A stretch of DNA of 64,000 bases from Kitasatospora sp. CB01950 (lineage in GTDB: Bacteria > Actinomycetota > Actinomycetes > Streptomycetales > Streptomycetaceae), in assembly GCF_001905465.1 (NCBI RefSeq), contig NZ_LISX01000004.1:243582-307581 (forward strand), read 5' to 3'. This document shows positions 8,094 to 19,560 of the stretch, in pieces. A program made the position numbers and the translations under genes. Within the stretch, counting starts at the first letter, position 1. Each line of letters opens with the position of its first letter. Below the pieces are notes generated by a model. It searched no databases, had not been told where the DNA came from, and worked only from the letters and a program-made list of their open reading frames with translations.

Positions 8094-9244
8094 CGGACGG
8101 TGGCCCTCTCCTGCACGGGACGCTGACGGGCGGTCGGCTCGACGGGGACGGTCACGCCGCCGAGTTCGAGGCTGAGGGACGCGGCGTGCAGCAGGCGCAG
8201 CACGCGCAGGCCGGCCCGGCCGTCGGTGAGCGGGGCGCGGCCCTCGGCGATCGCGGCGGCGAATTCGGCCATCACGTTGCGCAGGGCTTCCTGTTCGACC
8301 AGGGCGGGGGCGATCATGTCGCCGACCCGGTAGGAGATCAGGGCGCGGTGCCGGATGGCGTCGGTCAGCTCGTCGGGCGGGGTGAGGTCGACGCCGCGGT
8401 CGTGGATGGCGAGGCGGGCCTGCGGGTTGAGGTCGTCCCAGACCAGGGTGCGGCGGGAGCCGCCGATCAGGGTGGTGCGGACCTTGGTCGGGGAGAGCCA
8501 GTTGACGTGGCAGTGGGCGAGCGCGCCGTTGGACAGGCGGACCGTCAGGTAGGCGACGCAGGCCCGGCCGGCCCCGATCGGGTCGGCGGCCTGGGCGCTG
8601 ACGCCGACGGGTTCGACGCCGGGCGGCAGCACGAAGTCGAGGATGGACAGGTCGTGCGGGGCGAGGTCCCACAGCACGTCGACGTCGGGTTGGACGAGTC
8701 CGAGGTTGATCCGGACGGAGTCGAAGAACTGGATGTCGCCGATCTCGCCGCCGTGCACCAGTTCGCGGATGCGGCGCACCACGGGGGTGTAGCAGAAGGT
8801 GTGGTCGCACATCAGGACGAGGCCGCGTTCCTCGGCGAGGGCGACCAGGTCGGCGGCCTCCTCGACGGTGGTGGTGATGGGCTTCTCGACCAGGACGTGC
8901 TTGCCGGCCTCCAGGGCGGCCCGGGCGAGGCGGTGGTGGGCGGCGGCGGGGGTGGCGATCGCGACGGCCTGCACCCGCTCGTCGGCGAGCACCTGTTCGT
9001 AGGAGGTGGTGGAGGCGACGGTGGAGTACTCGCCGAGGACCTTTCGGGAGCGCTGTTCGTCCAGGTCGCACAGCCAGTGCAGTTGCAGGGCCGCAGTCTG
9101 TTGGGCGTTGCGGACCAGGTTCGGACCCCAGTAGCCGGCTCCGACGACGGCGAGTCCGATCCGCCGGTCGGGCTCTCGATCGGTGCTGCCCGGTGTGGGC
9201 ACGTGTTCCCCTGGCGCCTCGTGCGCCACGACGTTCGACCCCAT
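8090..9244 (-). CDS. Gfo/Idh/MocA-family NAD(P) sugar oxidoreductase
   Basis: The product is 384 aa. Its N-terminal Rossmann fold carries VVGAGYWGPN, and the family EKP motif is in HVLVEKPIT. The GYWGPNLVRN form resembles WbpB/WlbA-type enzymes that oxidise C3 of UDP-GlcNAc(A) before a DegT transamination, which fits the two DegT genes downstream. ATG 9244 is chosen for its AAGGGGGG ribosome-binding site; longer in-frame starts lack one. It is the first gene of the leftward operon, divergent from the YwqJ/SUKH-3 pair. Confidence 0.85.
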   Translation of the reverse strand: MGSNVVAHEAPGEHVPTPGSTDREPDRRIGLAVVGAGYWGPNLVRNAQQTAALQLHWLCDLDEQRSRKVLGEYSTVASTTSYEQVLADERVQAVAIATPAAAHHRLARAALEAGKHVLVEKPITTTVEEAADLVALAEERGLVLMCDHTFCYTPVVRRIRELVHGGEIGDIQFFDSVRINLGLVQPDVDVLWDLAPHDLSILDFVLPPGVEPVGVSAQAADPIGAGRACVAYLTVRLSNGALAHCHVNWLSPTKVRTTLIGGSRRTLVWDDLNPQARLAIHDRGVDLTPPDELTDAIRHRALISYRVGDMIAPALVEQEALRNVMAEFAAAIAEGRAPLTDGRAGLRVLRLLHAASLSLELGGVTVPVEPTARQRPVQERATVR

Positions 9245-9520
9245 TGCAAGACCCCCCTTGCCGCCGCGTCGCTCGAACGGTACCGGCCCGGCCGGGCCCG
9301 TCGAGGCACAATCGGAAAAACCGGTGAACGCCACCAGGGGCGTGCGAGGCGGAAGTTGGGCCCTCCGTATGCCTCCGTGCGCCCCCGTGTCGCACCCCGG
9401 CGCGGCGCATGTCGGATCGGTTTGGCAGGCTGGACGCTTCCGGGCGAGGATTCACCGTCCGTCAGCAGACCCCCGGCAGCGGAGAACTGCCGGTGCGCCG
9501 CACAACGTCGAGGAGCAGTC
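9245..9520. other. Divergent intergenic region (no gene)
   Basis: This 276-bp stretch separates the leftward sugar operon from the rightward YwqJ-like gene. The only signal seen is a possible rightward promoter, TTGGCA (9422-9427) and GAGGAT (9446-9451) with an 18-bp spacer. No convincing small gene was found. Confidence 0.4.
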
Positions 9521-10009
9521 ATGGACCAGTCGGGCCCGCCGCCCGTGTTGCGCCACCAGCGCGACAGCCTGCTGCCCGCGGTGGCTGCGGCGCTGATGCT
9601 GCGCGGCGGCGAGGTGCACACGCTGGCCGGGGAGAAGTCCGAGCTGGCGCCGATGCTGCACCCGCTGGTCGGCGAGTTCCTGACGGCGCTGCCGGTCGAC
9701 AAGCGCGAGCGTTTCCTCGGCCGCTGCCCGGAGCCGGCGCTGCTGTCGCAGTTCCTGGGGCAGGTCGACTCGTCCCGCTCGAAGCGGGCCTCGCGCAAGC
9801 CGATGACGGTTCAGGAGGCCCGCAAGGCGCTCAAGGGGGCCCGGATGACCACGGTGCGGATCCGCGAGGAGGGCGATCCGGCGCACGGCACGCACGCGCC
9901 GCAGTGCCGTTCCTGCGCTCCGCTGCTGGATCATCTGAACGTGACTGTCGTCGCGGTCGGGCCGCCCGGCCGCCGGTCCCCGTCCCCCAGCCCCCGGAGC
10001 ACGTCCTGA
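9521..10009 (+). CDS. YwqJ-like putative deaminase
   Basis: A 162-aa protein with the YwqJ-type deaminase plan: a His-rich LRGGEVHTL segment, then GRC69-P-E71PALLS as the [HC]xE zinc/proton-transfer motif, GARMTTVRIRE, and APQC129RSC132APLLDHL as the second zinc-ligand pair. All predicted metal and catalytic positions are present. There is no signal peptide or targeting domain, unlike classical secreted polymorphic toxins, so it would act in the cytoplasm. ATG 9521 has GAGGAG upstream. The stop overlaps the start of the SUKH-3 gene, as expected for an effector/antidote pair. The substrate is unknown. Confidence 0.72.
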   Translation: MDQSGPPPVLRHQRDSLLPAVAAALMLRGGEVHTLAGEKSELAPMLHPLVGEFLTALPVDKRERFLGRCPEPALLSQFLGQVDSSRSKRASRKPMTVQEARKALKGARMTTVRIREEGDPAHGTHAPQCRSCAPLLDHLNVTVVAVGPPGRRSPSPSPRSTS

Positions 10010-10509
10010 ACGCCAGCACCGTCCGCACCCAGCCCCGCTTCCCGGCCGACGTGGCCGCCGCCCTCAAGCAGGCCGGCTGGCACCCGGGCCGGTGGGAGAT
10101 CCGCCAGGCCGAGCAGTGGGCCGATGCGATGGTCGCGTACGGCGGTCCGCTGGACCCGCAGCACTCCGTGTTCCCCGCCGCGATCGAGGCCTGGGCCGAG
10201 TTCGGCGGTCTGGCCTTCGACGTGCCGGGTCCCGGGCGCACCCAGGCCCGCACCCCGTTCCTGCTCGACCCGCGCTGCGGCCTGCACGCCCCGCGCACCC
10301 TCGCCGACCTCGGCCGCGCCCTGGACACCCGGCTCGCCCCGCTCGGCGAGGAGCTGTACGGGCAGGCGCTGCTGGCCATCGACGAACAGGGCCGGGTCTA
10401 CGGCCTCGACCACGCCGGCGAGTGGTTCCTCGGCCACAGCGTCGACCAGGCGCTGGCCACCCTGGTGCTCGGCCTGGCCCCGCACCGGCTGCGCACCGCC
10501 GAGAGCTGA
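10006..10509 (+). CDS. SUKH-3-like immunity protein
   Basis: A 167-aa protein with the SUKH-3 pattern: RFPADVAAALKQAGWHPGRW at the N-terminus, EFGGLAFDV, then LAPLGEELYGQALLAIDEQG with VYGLDHAGEWFLG and a final ALATLVLGL helix. SUKH-3 proteins accompany deaminase toxins and are taken to neutralise them; the YwqJ-like gene is the evident partner. No ATG, GTG or TTG exists in frame upstream of the domain. The best start is CTG at 10006, which overlaps the previous stop as CTGA with GGAG 6 nt upstream. Coupled translation would fix the toxin:antidote ratio. Confidence 0.72.
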   Translation: MNASTVRTQPRFPADVAAALKQAGWHPGRWEIRQAEQWADAMVAYGGPLDPQHSVFPAAIEAWAEFGGLAFDVPGPGRTQARTPFLLDPRCGLHAPRTLADLGRALDTRLAPLGEELYGQALLAIDEQGRVYGLDHAGEWFLGHSVDQALATLVLGLAPHRLRTAES

Positions 10510-10513
10510 GCGG

Positions 10514-11785
10514 TCAGTTCAACGGTTCGACGGCCAACCGCAGCCGGGACGGCAGCACCGCCTCGACCCGGAACCCGCCGTCGCCCTCCGGCCCGGCGTG
10601 GAACATCCCGCCCAGCGCCATCACCCGCTCGCGCATCCCGACCAGGCCGTTGCCGCCGCTCGGCAGCGCCACCGGCAGCGCCGCGCCGCCCGGGCAGTCG
10701 TTCACCACCGACACCCGCACCCCGTTCGGCACGTACGCCAGCAGCACCACCACGCGCGCCCCGCCGGCGTGCTTGTGGGCGTTGGTCAGGCCCTCCTGCA
10801 CCACCCGGAACGCGGTCTGCTCGGCCTCCGCGACGTACGCCAGGTGCTCGCCGCTGACGGTCAACGAGACCGCCATGCCGGCCACCCGGGACTGCTCCAC
10901 CAGCTCCGGCAGCTCCCCCAGACCGCCGACCGGCGCCTCCACCTGGTCCTGCGGCTCCGTCATCCGCAGCACGCCGAGGATCTCCCGCAGCTCGTCCAGC
11001 GCCTGCCGGCCGACCTCGCCGATCAGCTTCGCCGACTGCTGCGCCTTCGCCGGGTCCTTCGGGACGATCCGCTCCACCGCCGCCGCGTGCACCACCATCA
11101 GGCTCACCCGGTGCGCGACCACGTCGTGCATCTCCCGCGCGATCCTGGTCCGCTCCTCGGCCCTGGCCCGCCACGCCCGCTCCCGGGCCTGCTCGGCGAG
11201 CATCGTCAACTCGGCCTCCAGGCCCTCCGCCCGGTCCGTGAGCGACTCCACCAGCCGCCGCCGCGCCCCCACGTACAGGCCGGTCACCACCGGGGCGACC
11301 GCCATGCCGACCGCGACGAACGCGGACACGATCACCAGCACCCAGCCCGGCGGCAGCGGTTCCGGAGACGGCGTCGGGGGCGGCGCGAACATCGCGAACA
11401 GCACCATGCCGAACGTCTCCGCCGTGGCGACCGCCGACAACCCGACCACCCGGGCCCGCCGGGACGGCCACTCCCAGGTCGCCGCCAGCGTGTACAGCGA
11501 CACCACCAGCAGGATCACGCCGAAGAACCCCGGCACGAACACCAGCGCCACCACCACCGGAAACGCGGGCCATCTGCGCCGCACCACCAGCGAGACACCC
11601 GCCAGCGCCCCCAGCACCACCGCGACCACGGCTGCCGCGAGGCCCAGCTCCAGCCGGACCTTGACCAGCGCGTACGCCCCGGCCGCACACTCCGCCGCCG
11701 CCGCCAGCGCCAACGCCACGTCGAGCGCCGCGCCACGCCTCCGCGCCCACCACCACAGGCCGTCCCCCGCCGGCTTCTTACTCAT
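10514..11785 (-). CDS. Orphan sensor histidine kinase (HisKA_3 type)
   Basis: A 423-aa NarL/DesK-class kinase. The first 190 residues hold about five to six membrane spans and almost no extracellular loop. The dimerisation helix carries the phospho-acceptor His220 in [15 protein letters not shown], and the ATPase domain has an N box ([12 protein letters not shown]) and G box ([12 protein letters not shown]). ATG 11785 fits the start of the first helix. No response-regulator gene lies next to it; it is divergent from ppc and convergent with the SUKH-3 gene. The signal is unknown. Confidence 0.88.
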   Translation of the reverse strand: MSKKPAGDGLWWWARRRGAALDVALALAAAAECAAGAYALVKVRLELGLAAAVVAVVLGALAGVSLVVRRRWPAFPVVVALVFVPGFFGVILLVVSLYTLAATWEWPSRRARVVGLSAVATAETFGMVLFAMFAPPPTPSPEPLPPGWVLVIVSAFVAVGMAVAPVVTGLYVGARRRLVESLTDRAEGLEAELTMLAEQARERAWRARAEERTRIAREMHDVVAHRVSLMVVHAAAVERIVPKDPAKAQQSAKLIGEVGRQALDELREILGVLRMTEPQDQVEAPVGGLGELPELVEQSRVAGMAVSLTVSGEHLAYVAEAEQTAFRVVQEGLTNAHKHAGGARVVVLLAYVPNGVRVSVVNDCPGGAALPVALPSGGNGLVGMRERVMALGGMFHAGPEGDGGFRVEAVLPSRLRLAVEPLN

Positions 11786-11889
11786 GGGGACACCATACGC
11801 AGTGCGAGATGCGCCCCCCGGTCGGTGCTCTCCCTGTCTCCGTGCCCGCGCGCTCTCCGCTGTCCGCCATCCGGCCACCTCTCCGGTCT

Positions 11890-11911
11890 GGCACCGGGTG
11901 CCACCTATGCT
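11890..11911 (+). promoter_or_regulatory. Palindrome and -10-like box upstream of ppc
   Basis: The 13-bp perfect palindrome GGCACC-G-GGTGCC (11890-11902) is followed by TATGCT (11906-11911), about 75 bp before the ppc start. It could be an operator over the ppc or the divergent kinase promoter. Confidence 0.35.
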
Positions 11912-11985
11912 GTTGCCCGTCGGACAGTGCGGTCCGCACCTGCAGAGCCGTTGCCGAACACCCCCACCACCACAGGGAGCCAGCC

Positions 11986-14772
<2,787 letters not shown>

Positions 14773-14791
14773 CCGGCCCGCGAAAGCACGG

Positions 14792-14827
14792 CGAGGTCCG
14801 CTCCGCGCGTCTGCGGAGCGGACCTCG
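14792..14827. terminator. Bidirectional terminator between ppc and the small surface protein
   Basis: A perfect 15-bp stem (14792-14806 with 14813-14827) and a 6-nt loop lie 20 nt after the ppc stop and 14 nt before the stop of the convergent gene. Confidence 0.85.
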
Positions 14828-14841
14828 TCCGTTGTGCGGGC

Positions 14842-15114
14842 TCAGGCCTTCTTGCGCTTGCGCAGCCAGGTCGCCGCGCCGCCGGCCACCACCACCAGGC
14901 CGCCGCCGACGGCGTACACGCCGGCCGAGCCGACGGAGCCGGTGGGCGGGGCGAGCTTGGCCGCGGCCGGCTCGGGAGCGACGGTGCTGACGGGTTCGGC
15001 GGCCAGCGCGGGCGTCCCGGCCCATGCTCCGGCGGCCAGGCACAGCACGGTGCCACCGACGACCTTGCCCACACGCTTCGAGCGGATCACGCCCCATACC
15101 CCCAGTGACAGCAC
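14842..15114 (-). CDS. Tiny exported protein with sortase-like C-terminal signal
   Basis: The product is at most 90 aa. A basic N-region and hydrophobic core end at a likely signal-peptidase site (TPALA-AEP), about 15 residues of linker follow, then LAPPTG, a hydrophobic helix (about 19 aa) and the basic tail WLRKRKKA. That is the layout of a sortase substrate; LAPPTG is one residue longer than the LAxTG class E pentapeptide and is not a standard LPxTG. The mature exposed part would be only about 25 aa. GTG 15114 has AAGGG 5 nt upstream; GTG 15090 is an alternative. It is convergent with ppc. Confidence 0.6.
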   Translation of the reverse strand: MLSLGVWGVIRSKRVGKVVGGTVLCLAAGAWAGTPALAAEPVSTVAPEPAAAKLAPPTGSVGSAGVYAVGGGLVVVAGGAATWLRKRKKA

Positions 15115-15232
15115 TTCAACCCTTGTGCACCGGGACCGACGGTATCCGATTCCTGGCAGGTTCTGACCACCAGTCAGCTTCCATCGGGCAAGCGTTGTCC
15201 GAATGTTGTGTACGGAGGGTGGCCGAAGCCGA

Positions 15233-15808
15233 TCAGGAGTTGTAGTTCTGCTGGGCGCGTTCCAGGCCGTCGGCGAGCAGCGCTTCGACGGCGTCCGCGG
15301 AGCGGTCGACGAACCAGTCGAGGTCCTTGCGCTCGGTGGACGAGAAGTCCTTGAGCACGAAGTCCGCGACCTCCATCCGGCCGGGCGGGCGGCCGATGCC
15401 GCAGCGCACCCGGTGGTAGTCGGGGCCGAGCGACTTGGTGATCGACTTCAGGCCGTTGTGGCCGTTGTCGCCGCCGCCGAGCTTGACCCGCAGCGCCGAG
15501 TAGTCGAGGTCGAGCTCGTCGTGGACCGCGACGATCGCCGAGGCCGGCACCTTGTAGAAGTCCCGCAGCGCGGTGACCGGGCCGCCGGAGAGGTTCATGA
15601 AGGTCATCGGCTCGGCCAGGATCGCCCGCTTCCCGGAGAGGCGTCCCTCGGCGACCTGGGCGCGGCTCTTGTGGGTCTTGAACTTGGCGCCCATCCGCTG
15701 GGCCAGCAGGTCGACCACCATGAAGCCGATGTTGTGCCGGTTGCGGGCGTAGCCGTCACCGGGGTTGCCGAGGCCCACCACCAGCCAGGGGCCGTCGTAC
15801 TCGCTCAT
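15233..15808 (-). CDS. pth: Peptidyl-tRNA hydrolase
   Basis: A 191-aa enzyme that hydrolyses the ester bond of peptidyl-tRNAs released from stalled ribosomes. Asn15 (GLGNPG), catalytic His25 (RNRHNIGF), Asn72 (MTFMNLSG) and Asp97 (VHDELDL) are all in place, and [12 protein letters not shown] is intact. ATG 15808 has GAGGAG 6 nt upstream. It lies just beyond the rplY terminator in the same direction, the usual actinobacterial order. Confidence 0.97.
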   Translation of the reverse strand: MSEYDGPWLVVGLGNPGDGYARNRHNIGFMVVDLLAQRMGAKFKTHKSRAQVAEGRLSGKRAILAEPMTFMNLSGGPVTALRDFYKVPASAIVAVHDELDLDYSALRVKLGGGDNGHNGLKSITKSLGPDYHRVRCGIGRPPGRMEVADFVLKDFSSTERKDLDWFVDRSADAVEALLADGLERAQQNYNS

Positions 15809-15855
15809 GCCGCTCCTCACGCGGGTGTCGTTGCGTCGTCCATCATCCCGGACAT

Positions 15856-15904
15856 GCCGCTGCCCCGGCCGCCCGCAGGGAAGCGGGACGGCCGGGGCAG
15901 CGGC
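15856..15904 (-). terminator. Terminator between rplY and pth
   Basis: A 16-bp perfect stem (15856-15871 with 15889-15904), extended inside by five more pairs after a one-base bulge, lies directly after the rplY stop. It should limit read-through into pth. Confidence 0.8.
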
Positions 15905-15923
15905 GTTACGAAGATCGCGAGGA

Positions 15924-16538
15924 TCAGGCCTCGACAGCGGCCTCTTCGCCCTCGGCGGCCTCGCCCTCGGTCTCGGCCTCTTCCTCGGTGGCCTCGGGGG
16001 CCTGGGCGCCGATGACCTGGAGGACGACGACGTCGGCCTCGACGGCCAGGGTGACGCCGGCCGGCAGGGCGATGTCACCGGCGGTGATGGAGGCGCCGGC
16101 CTCCAGGCCCTCGACGGAGACGGTGACCGACTCGGGCAGGTGGGTGGCCTCGGCCTCGATCGGCAGGGCGTTCAGGGCGTGCTCGAGCAGGTTGCCACCG
16201 GGGGCCAGCTCGCCCTCGGCGTGGACCGGGATCTCGACGGTGACCTTCTCGCCGCGCTTGACCAGCAGCAGGTCGACGTGCTCGATGCTGCGCTTGATGG
16301 CCTCGCGCTGGACGGCCTTCGGCAGCACGTACTCGTCCTTGCCCTCGATCGGGACGACCAGCAGCGCGTTCGGGGTCTTCAGGGCCATCATCAGGTCGTG
16401 GCTCGGCAGGTTCAGGTGAACCGGGGTGTGGCCGTGGCCGTAGACGACACCGGGGACGAAGCCGGCGCGGCGGGCGCGACGGGCGGCACCCTTGCCGAAC
16501 TCGGTGCGGGACTCAGCGGCGATGCGGATCTCGGACAC
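15924..16538 (-). CDS. rplY: 50S ribosomal protein L25/general stress protein Ctc
   Basis: The long (TL5/CTC) form, 204 aa. Residues 1-95 form the 5S rRNA-binding L25 domain ([20 protein letters not shown], then GFVPGVVYG), and residues 96-180 the beta domain ([21 protein letters not shown]). An acidic tail rich in Glu/Ala ends the protein, typical of actinobacteria. GTG 16538 has GAGGAG upstream. It lies between prs and pth and is closed on both sides by hairpins. Confidence 0.96.
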   Translation of the reverse strand: MSEIRIAAESRTEFGKGAARRARRAGFVPGVVYGHGHTPVHLNLPSHDLMMALKTPNALLVVPIEGKDEYVLPKAVQREAIKRSIEHVDLLLVKRGEKVTVEIPVHAEGELAPGGNLLEHALNALPIEAEATHLPESVTVSVEGLEAGASITAGDIALPAGVTLAVEADVVVLQVIGAQAPEATEEEAETEGEAAEGEEAAVEA

Positions 16539-16734
16539 GACTGCACTCCTCGAAAATGCGCAGGGGTGCAGGAACGACAGAACCGCCGGGCCACACCCTC
16601 AAGTACGTTTGGGGGGACACTCGGCGGTTCGATCAAAGCGCATCGTTCACGCGCGTCGATCACGGAGCCCCGAAATTGGACATCCCTCGCCGAGCAGTCT
16701 CCCCAGCCTAACCGGGCGGTGGCGCGGACGTGAA

Positions 16735-16771
16735 ATCGGCCCCCGGTTCCAGGGCGGAACCGGGGGCCGAT
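16735..16771 (-). terminator. Terminator after prs
   Basis: A perfect 16-bp stem (16735-16750 with 16756-16771) with the loop AGGGC lies 45 bp beyond the prs stop. Confidence 0.82.
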
Positions 16772-16815
16772 CAAGGGTCTGACGAGGGGTCAGCCCACCC
16801 CTCGGGAGCGCGGTG

Positions 16816-17796
16816 TCAGTGCACGCCCTCGAACAGGCTGGTGACCGAGCCGTCCTCGAACACCTCGTGGACGGCGGCGGCGATCGACGGGGCGATCGAC
16901 AGCGTGGTGATCTTGTCCAGCTGGAGCTGGGCCGGGGTCGGCAGGGTGTTGGTGAACACGAACTCGCTGACCCGGGAGTTCTTCAGACGGTCCGCGGCGG
17001 GGCCGGAGAGCACGCCGTGGGTGGCCGCGACGATGACGTCGGCGGCGCCCGCGTCGAACAGCGCGTCGGCGGCGGCGCAGATGGTGCCGGCGGTGTCGAT
17101 CATGTCGTCGACCAGCACGCAGGTGCGGCCGCGGACGTCACCGACCACCTCGGCGGAGAGGATGGTGTTGGCCTGCGTCATGTCGCGGCGCTTGTGGATG
17201 ATCGCCAGCGGGGCGTTCAGGCGGTCGCACCACTGGTCGGCGACCTTCACGCGGCCGGCGTCCGGCGAGACGATGGTCAGCTTGGACCGGTCGGCGACCC
17301 GGTTGCCCACGTAGTCGGCGAGCATCGGCAGCGCGAACAGGTGGTCCACCGGGCCGTTGAAGAAGCCCTGGATCTGCGCGGTGTGCAGGTCCACGGCCAT
17401 CAGGCGGTCGGCGCCGGCCTGGCGCAGCAGGTCGGCGACCAGGCGGGCCGAGATGGGCTCGCGGCCGAGGTGCTTCTTGTCCTGCCGGGCGTAGCCGTAG
17501 AACGGGAGGATCGCGGTGATGCTGCGGGCCGACGCGCGCTTCAGCGCGTCGATCATGATCAGCTGCTCCATGATCCACTGGTTGATCGGAGCCGTGTGGC
17601 TCTGGATCACGAAGCAGTCGGCGCCGCGCGCGGAGTCCAGGAAGCGGACGTAGATCTCGCCGTTGGCGAAGTCCAGGGCCTTGGTCGGGACGAGTTCGGT
17701 GCCCAGGGCGAGGGCGACCTCCTCGGCAAGTTCGGGGTGGGCTCGACCGGAGAAGAGTTTGAGCTTCTTCTCACCGGAGGTCGTGATCCCGCTCAC
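16816..17796 (-). CDS. prs: Ribose-phosphate pyrophosphokinase
   Basis: The product is 326 aa. It makes PRPP from ribose 5-phosphate and ATP for nucleotide, His and Trp synthesis. Seen are the N-terminal KLFSGRAHPELA, the flexible-loop region YGYARQDKKH, MAVDLHTAQIQGFF, the PRPP-binding loop CVLVDDMIDTAGT and ATHGVLSGPA. GTG 17796 has GAGGAG upstream. It follows glmU in the same direction after a hairpin. Confidence 0.97.
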   Translation of the reverse strand: MSGITTSGEKKLKLFSGRAHPELAEEVALALGTELVPTKALDFANGEIYVRFLDSARGADCFVIQSHTAPINQWIMEQLIMIDALKRASARSITAILPFYGYARQDKKHLGREPISARLVADLLRQAGADRLMAVDLHTAQIQGFFNGPVDHLFALPMLADYVGNRVADRSKLTIVSPDAGRVKVADQWCDRLNAPLAIIHKRRDMTQANTILSAEVVGDVRGRTCVLVDDMIDTAGTICAAADALFDAGAADVIVAATHGVLSGPAADRLKNSRVSEFVFTNTLPTPAQLQLDKITTLSIAPSIAAAVHEVFEDGSVTSLFEGVH

Positions 17797-17909
17797 TGCA
17801 CCGTCTCCTCGTGTTATTGCCACTCAGGGTGAGTACGCCGAGGCACGGCCCAGCAGGCCCGATGGCGCACGTATGTACTTCAGGTTACGCGCCCCGGACC
17901 GCAGTCGAC

Positions 17910-17940
17910 GGCCGGGGACCTCTGTTCAAGATCCCCGGCC
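17910..17940 (-). terminator. Probable terminator after glmU
   Basis: A perfect 9-bp stem (17910-17918 with 17932-17940) with a 13-nt loop lies 12 nt beyond the glmU stop. It is weaker than the other hairpins here, so some read-through into prs is likely. Confidence 0.55.
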
Positions 17941-17951
17941 GCCCCGTCCGA

Positions 17952-19397
17952 CTATTCCGCCGAGGACGCCTCGGCGGCCGCGCGGGCGGACGCCGAGCCG
18001 GGCCGCTTCCGCTCAACCCAGCCTGCGATGTTGCGCTGCTGGGCCCGCGCGACGCCCAGCGAACCGGCCGGAACGTCGTTGGTGATCACGGATCCGGCGG
18101 CGGTGTAGGCCCCGTCACCCACCGTGACCGGAGCGATGAACATGTTGTCGGAACCCGTGCGGCAGTGGGCCCCGATGACCGTCCGGTGCTTGTTCACGCC
18201 GTCGTAGTTCACTGTGACCGACGCCGCACCGACATTGCTGCCCTCGCCGATCGTCGCGTCCCCGATGTACGACAGGTGCGGCACCTTGGCGCCCTCGCCG
18301 AGCTCGGAGTTCTTGATCTCCACGTAGGTGCCGGCCTTCGCCTTCCGGGCCAGCTTGGTGCCCGGCCGCAGGTACGCGTAGGGGCCGACCGAGGCCTCCG
18401 GGCCGATCTCGGCGCGCTCGGCCGTGGTGTTGCTCACACGGGCGCCCGCGCCGACGACGGTGTCGGTCAGCGTGGTGTTCGGGCCGACCTCGCAGCCCTC
18501 GCCCAGATGGGTCGCGCCGCGCAGCTGGGTGCCGGGGTGCACCAGCGCGTCCGGCTCGTAGCCGACCTGGACGTCGATCCAGGTGCTGGCGGGGTCGACG
18601 ACCGTCACGCCGGCCCGCATGGCCCGCTCCAGCAGGCGGTCGTTGAGCAGGCGGCGGGCCTCGGCCAGCTGCACCCGGTCGTTGATGCCGACGATCTCCC
18701 GGTGGTCGGCGGCCACCACGGCGCCCACCCGGTGGCCCTCCCGGCGGAGGATCTCCAGGGTGTCGGTCAGGTACTCCTCGCCCTGCGAGTTGTCGGTGCC
18801 GACCAGCGACAGCGCGTGCGCCAGCAGCTTGGCGTCGAACGCGAACACCCCGGAGTTGATCTCGGAGACCGCCAGCTGCTCGGGGACGGCGTCCTTGTGC
18901 TCGACGATCGCGGCGACCGCGCCGTCGGCGTCGCGCAGGATCCGGCCGTAGCCGGTGGCGTCCGGGACGAGCGCGGTCAGCACGGTGACGCCGTTGCCCT
19001 GCTCGGCGTGCGCGGCGGCCAGCGCGGACAGCGTGCCGCCGGTCAGCAGCGGGGCGTCGCCGGTGGTCACCAGCACGGTGCCGTCCAGTTCCACGCCGTC
19101 GGCGGCCAGCGCCTGCAACGCGGTGCGGACCGCGTGGCCGGTGCCGAGCTGCTCGGCCTGGACGACCGGGCGGGCCGCCGGGCAGTGCTCGGCCAGGTGC
19201 GCCTGCACCAGCTCGCGCAGGTGGCCGATCACCACGACGAGCTGATCCGGCGTCAACTCCTGAGCGGCGGCGACCGCATGGCCGACCAGTGAGCGGCCGC
19301 AGATCTCGTGCAGCACCTTCGGCAGGGCCTTGGACTTCATCCGCGTACCGCCCCCGGCGGCAAGCACGATCACGGCAGCTGGCTGGTTGGCAGTCAC
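17952..19397 (-). CDS. glmU: Bifunctional GlcN-1-P acetyltransferase / GlcNAc-1-P uridyltransferase
   Basis: The product is 481 aa. The N-terminal nucleotidyltransferase (LAAGGGTRMKSKALPKVLHE, then TGDAPLL) makes UDP-GlcNAc. The C-terminal left-handed beta-helix of hexapeptide repeats (VGPYAYLRPGTKLA, VPHLSYIGDA, VNYDGVNKHRT) acetylates GlcN-1-P. UDP-GlcNAc feeds peptidoglycan and probably the amino-sugar operon elsewhere in the window. GTG 19397 has GAGGAG 9 nt upstream. tRNA-Gln lies directly upstream on the same strand. Confidence 0.97.
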   Translation of the reverse strand: MTANQPAAVIVLAAGGGTRMKSKALPKVLHEICGRSLVGHAVAAAQELTPDQLVVVIGHLRELVQAHLAEHCPAARPVVQAEQLGTGHAVRTALQALAADGVELDGTVLVTTGDAPLLTGGTLSALAAAHAEQGNGVTVLTALVPDATGYGRILRDADGAVAAIVEHKDAVPEQLAVSEINSGVFAFDAKLLAHALSLVGTDNSQGEEYLTDTLEILRREGHRVGAVVAADHREIVGINDRVQLAEARRLLNDRLLERAMRAGVTVVDPASTWIDVQVGYEPDALVHPGTQLRGATHLGEGCEVGPNTTLTDTVVGAGARVSNTTAERAEIGPEASVGPYAYLRPGTKLARKAKAGTYVEIKNSELGEGAKVPHLSYIGDATIGEGSNVGAASVTVNYDGVNKHRTVIGAHCRTGSDNMFIAPVTVGDGAYTAAGSVITNDVPAGSLGVARAQQRNIAGWVERKRPGSASARAAAEASSAE

Positions 19398-19489
19398 GCG
19401 GAGAGACTCCTCGGTCGATGCGGGGTGAGGGTGCACCGAGAATACCGAGACGAGGCGGAGGGGAAACGACCGACAACGGTCGGGAGGGG

Positions 19490-19560
19490 CTCCGCCGCTA
19501 GGATTCGAACCCAGACAAAGGCCTCCAAAGGGCCCTGTGCTGCCATTACACCACGGCGGA
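19490..19560 (-). tRNA. tRNA-Gln (anticodon TTG)
   Basis: The cloverleaf folds fully: acceptor TCCGCCG/CGGCGGA, a short D arm GTG/CAC, an anticodon stem GGGCC/GGCCT around loop CTTTGGA with anticodon TTG (reads CAA/CAG), and a T arm with TTCGAAT. It is about 71 nt with discriminator G. No CCA is encoded. It lies upstream of glmU, as in other streptomycetes. Confidence 0.95.

Noticed and set aside
4637..9244. A secondary-metabolite deoxysugar cluster
   Set aside because: No dTDP-glucose synthase/4,6-dehydratase pair, glycosyltransferase or PKS/NRPS gene is near. A glycan or nucleotide-sugar operon fits better.
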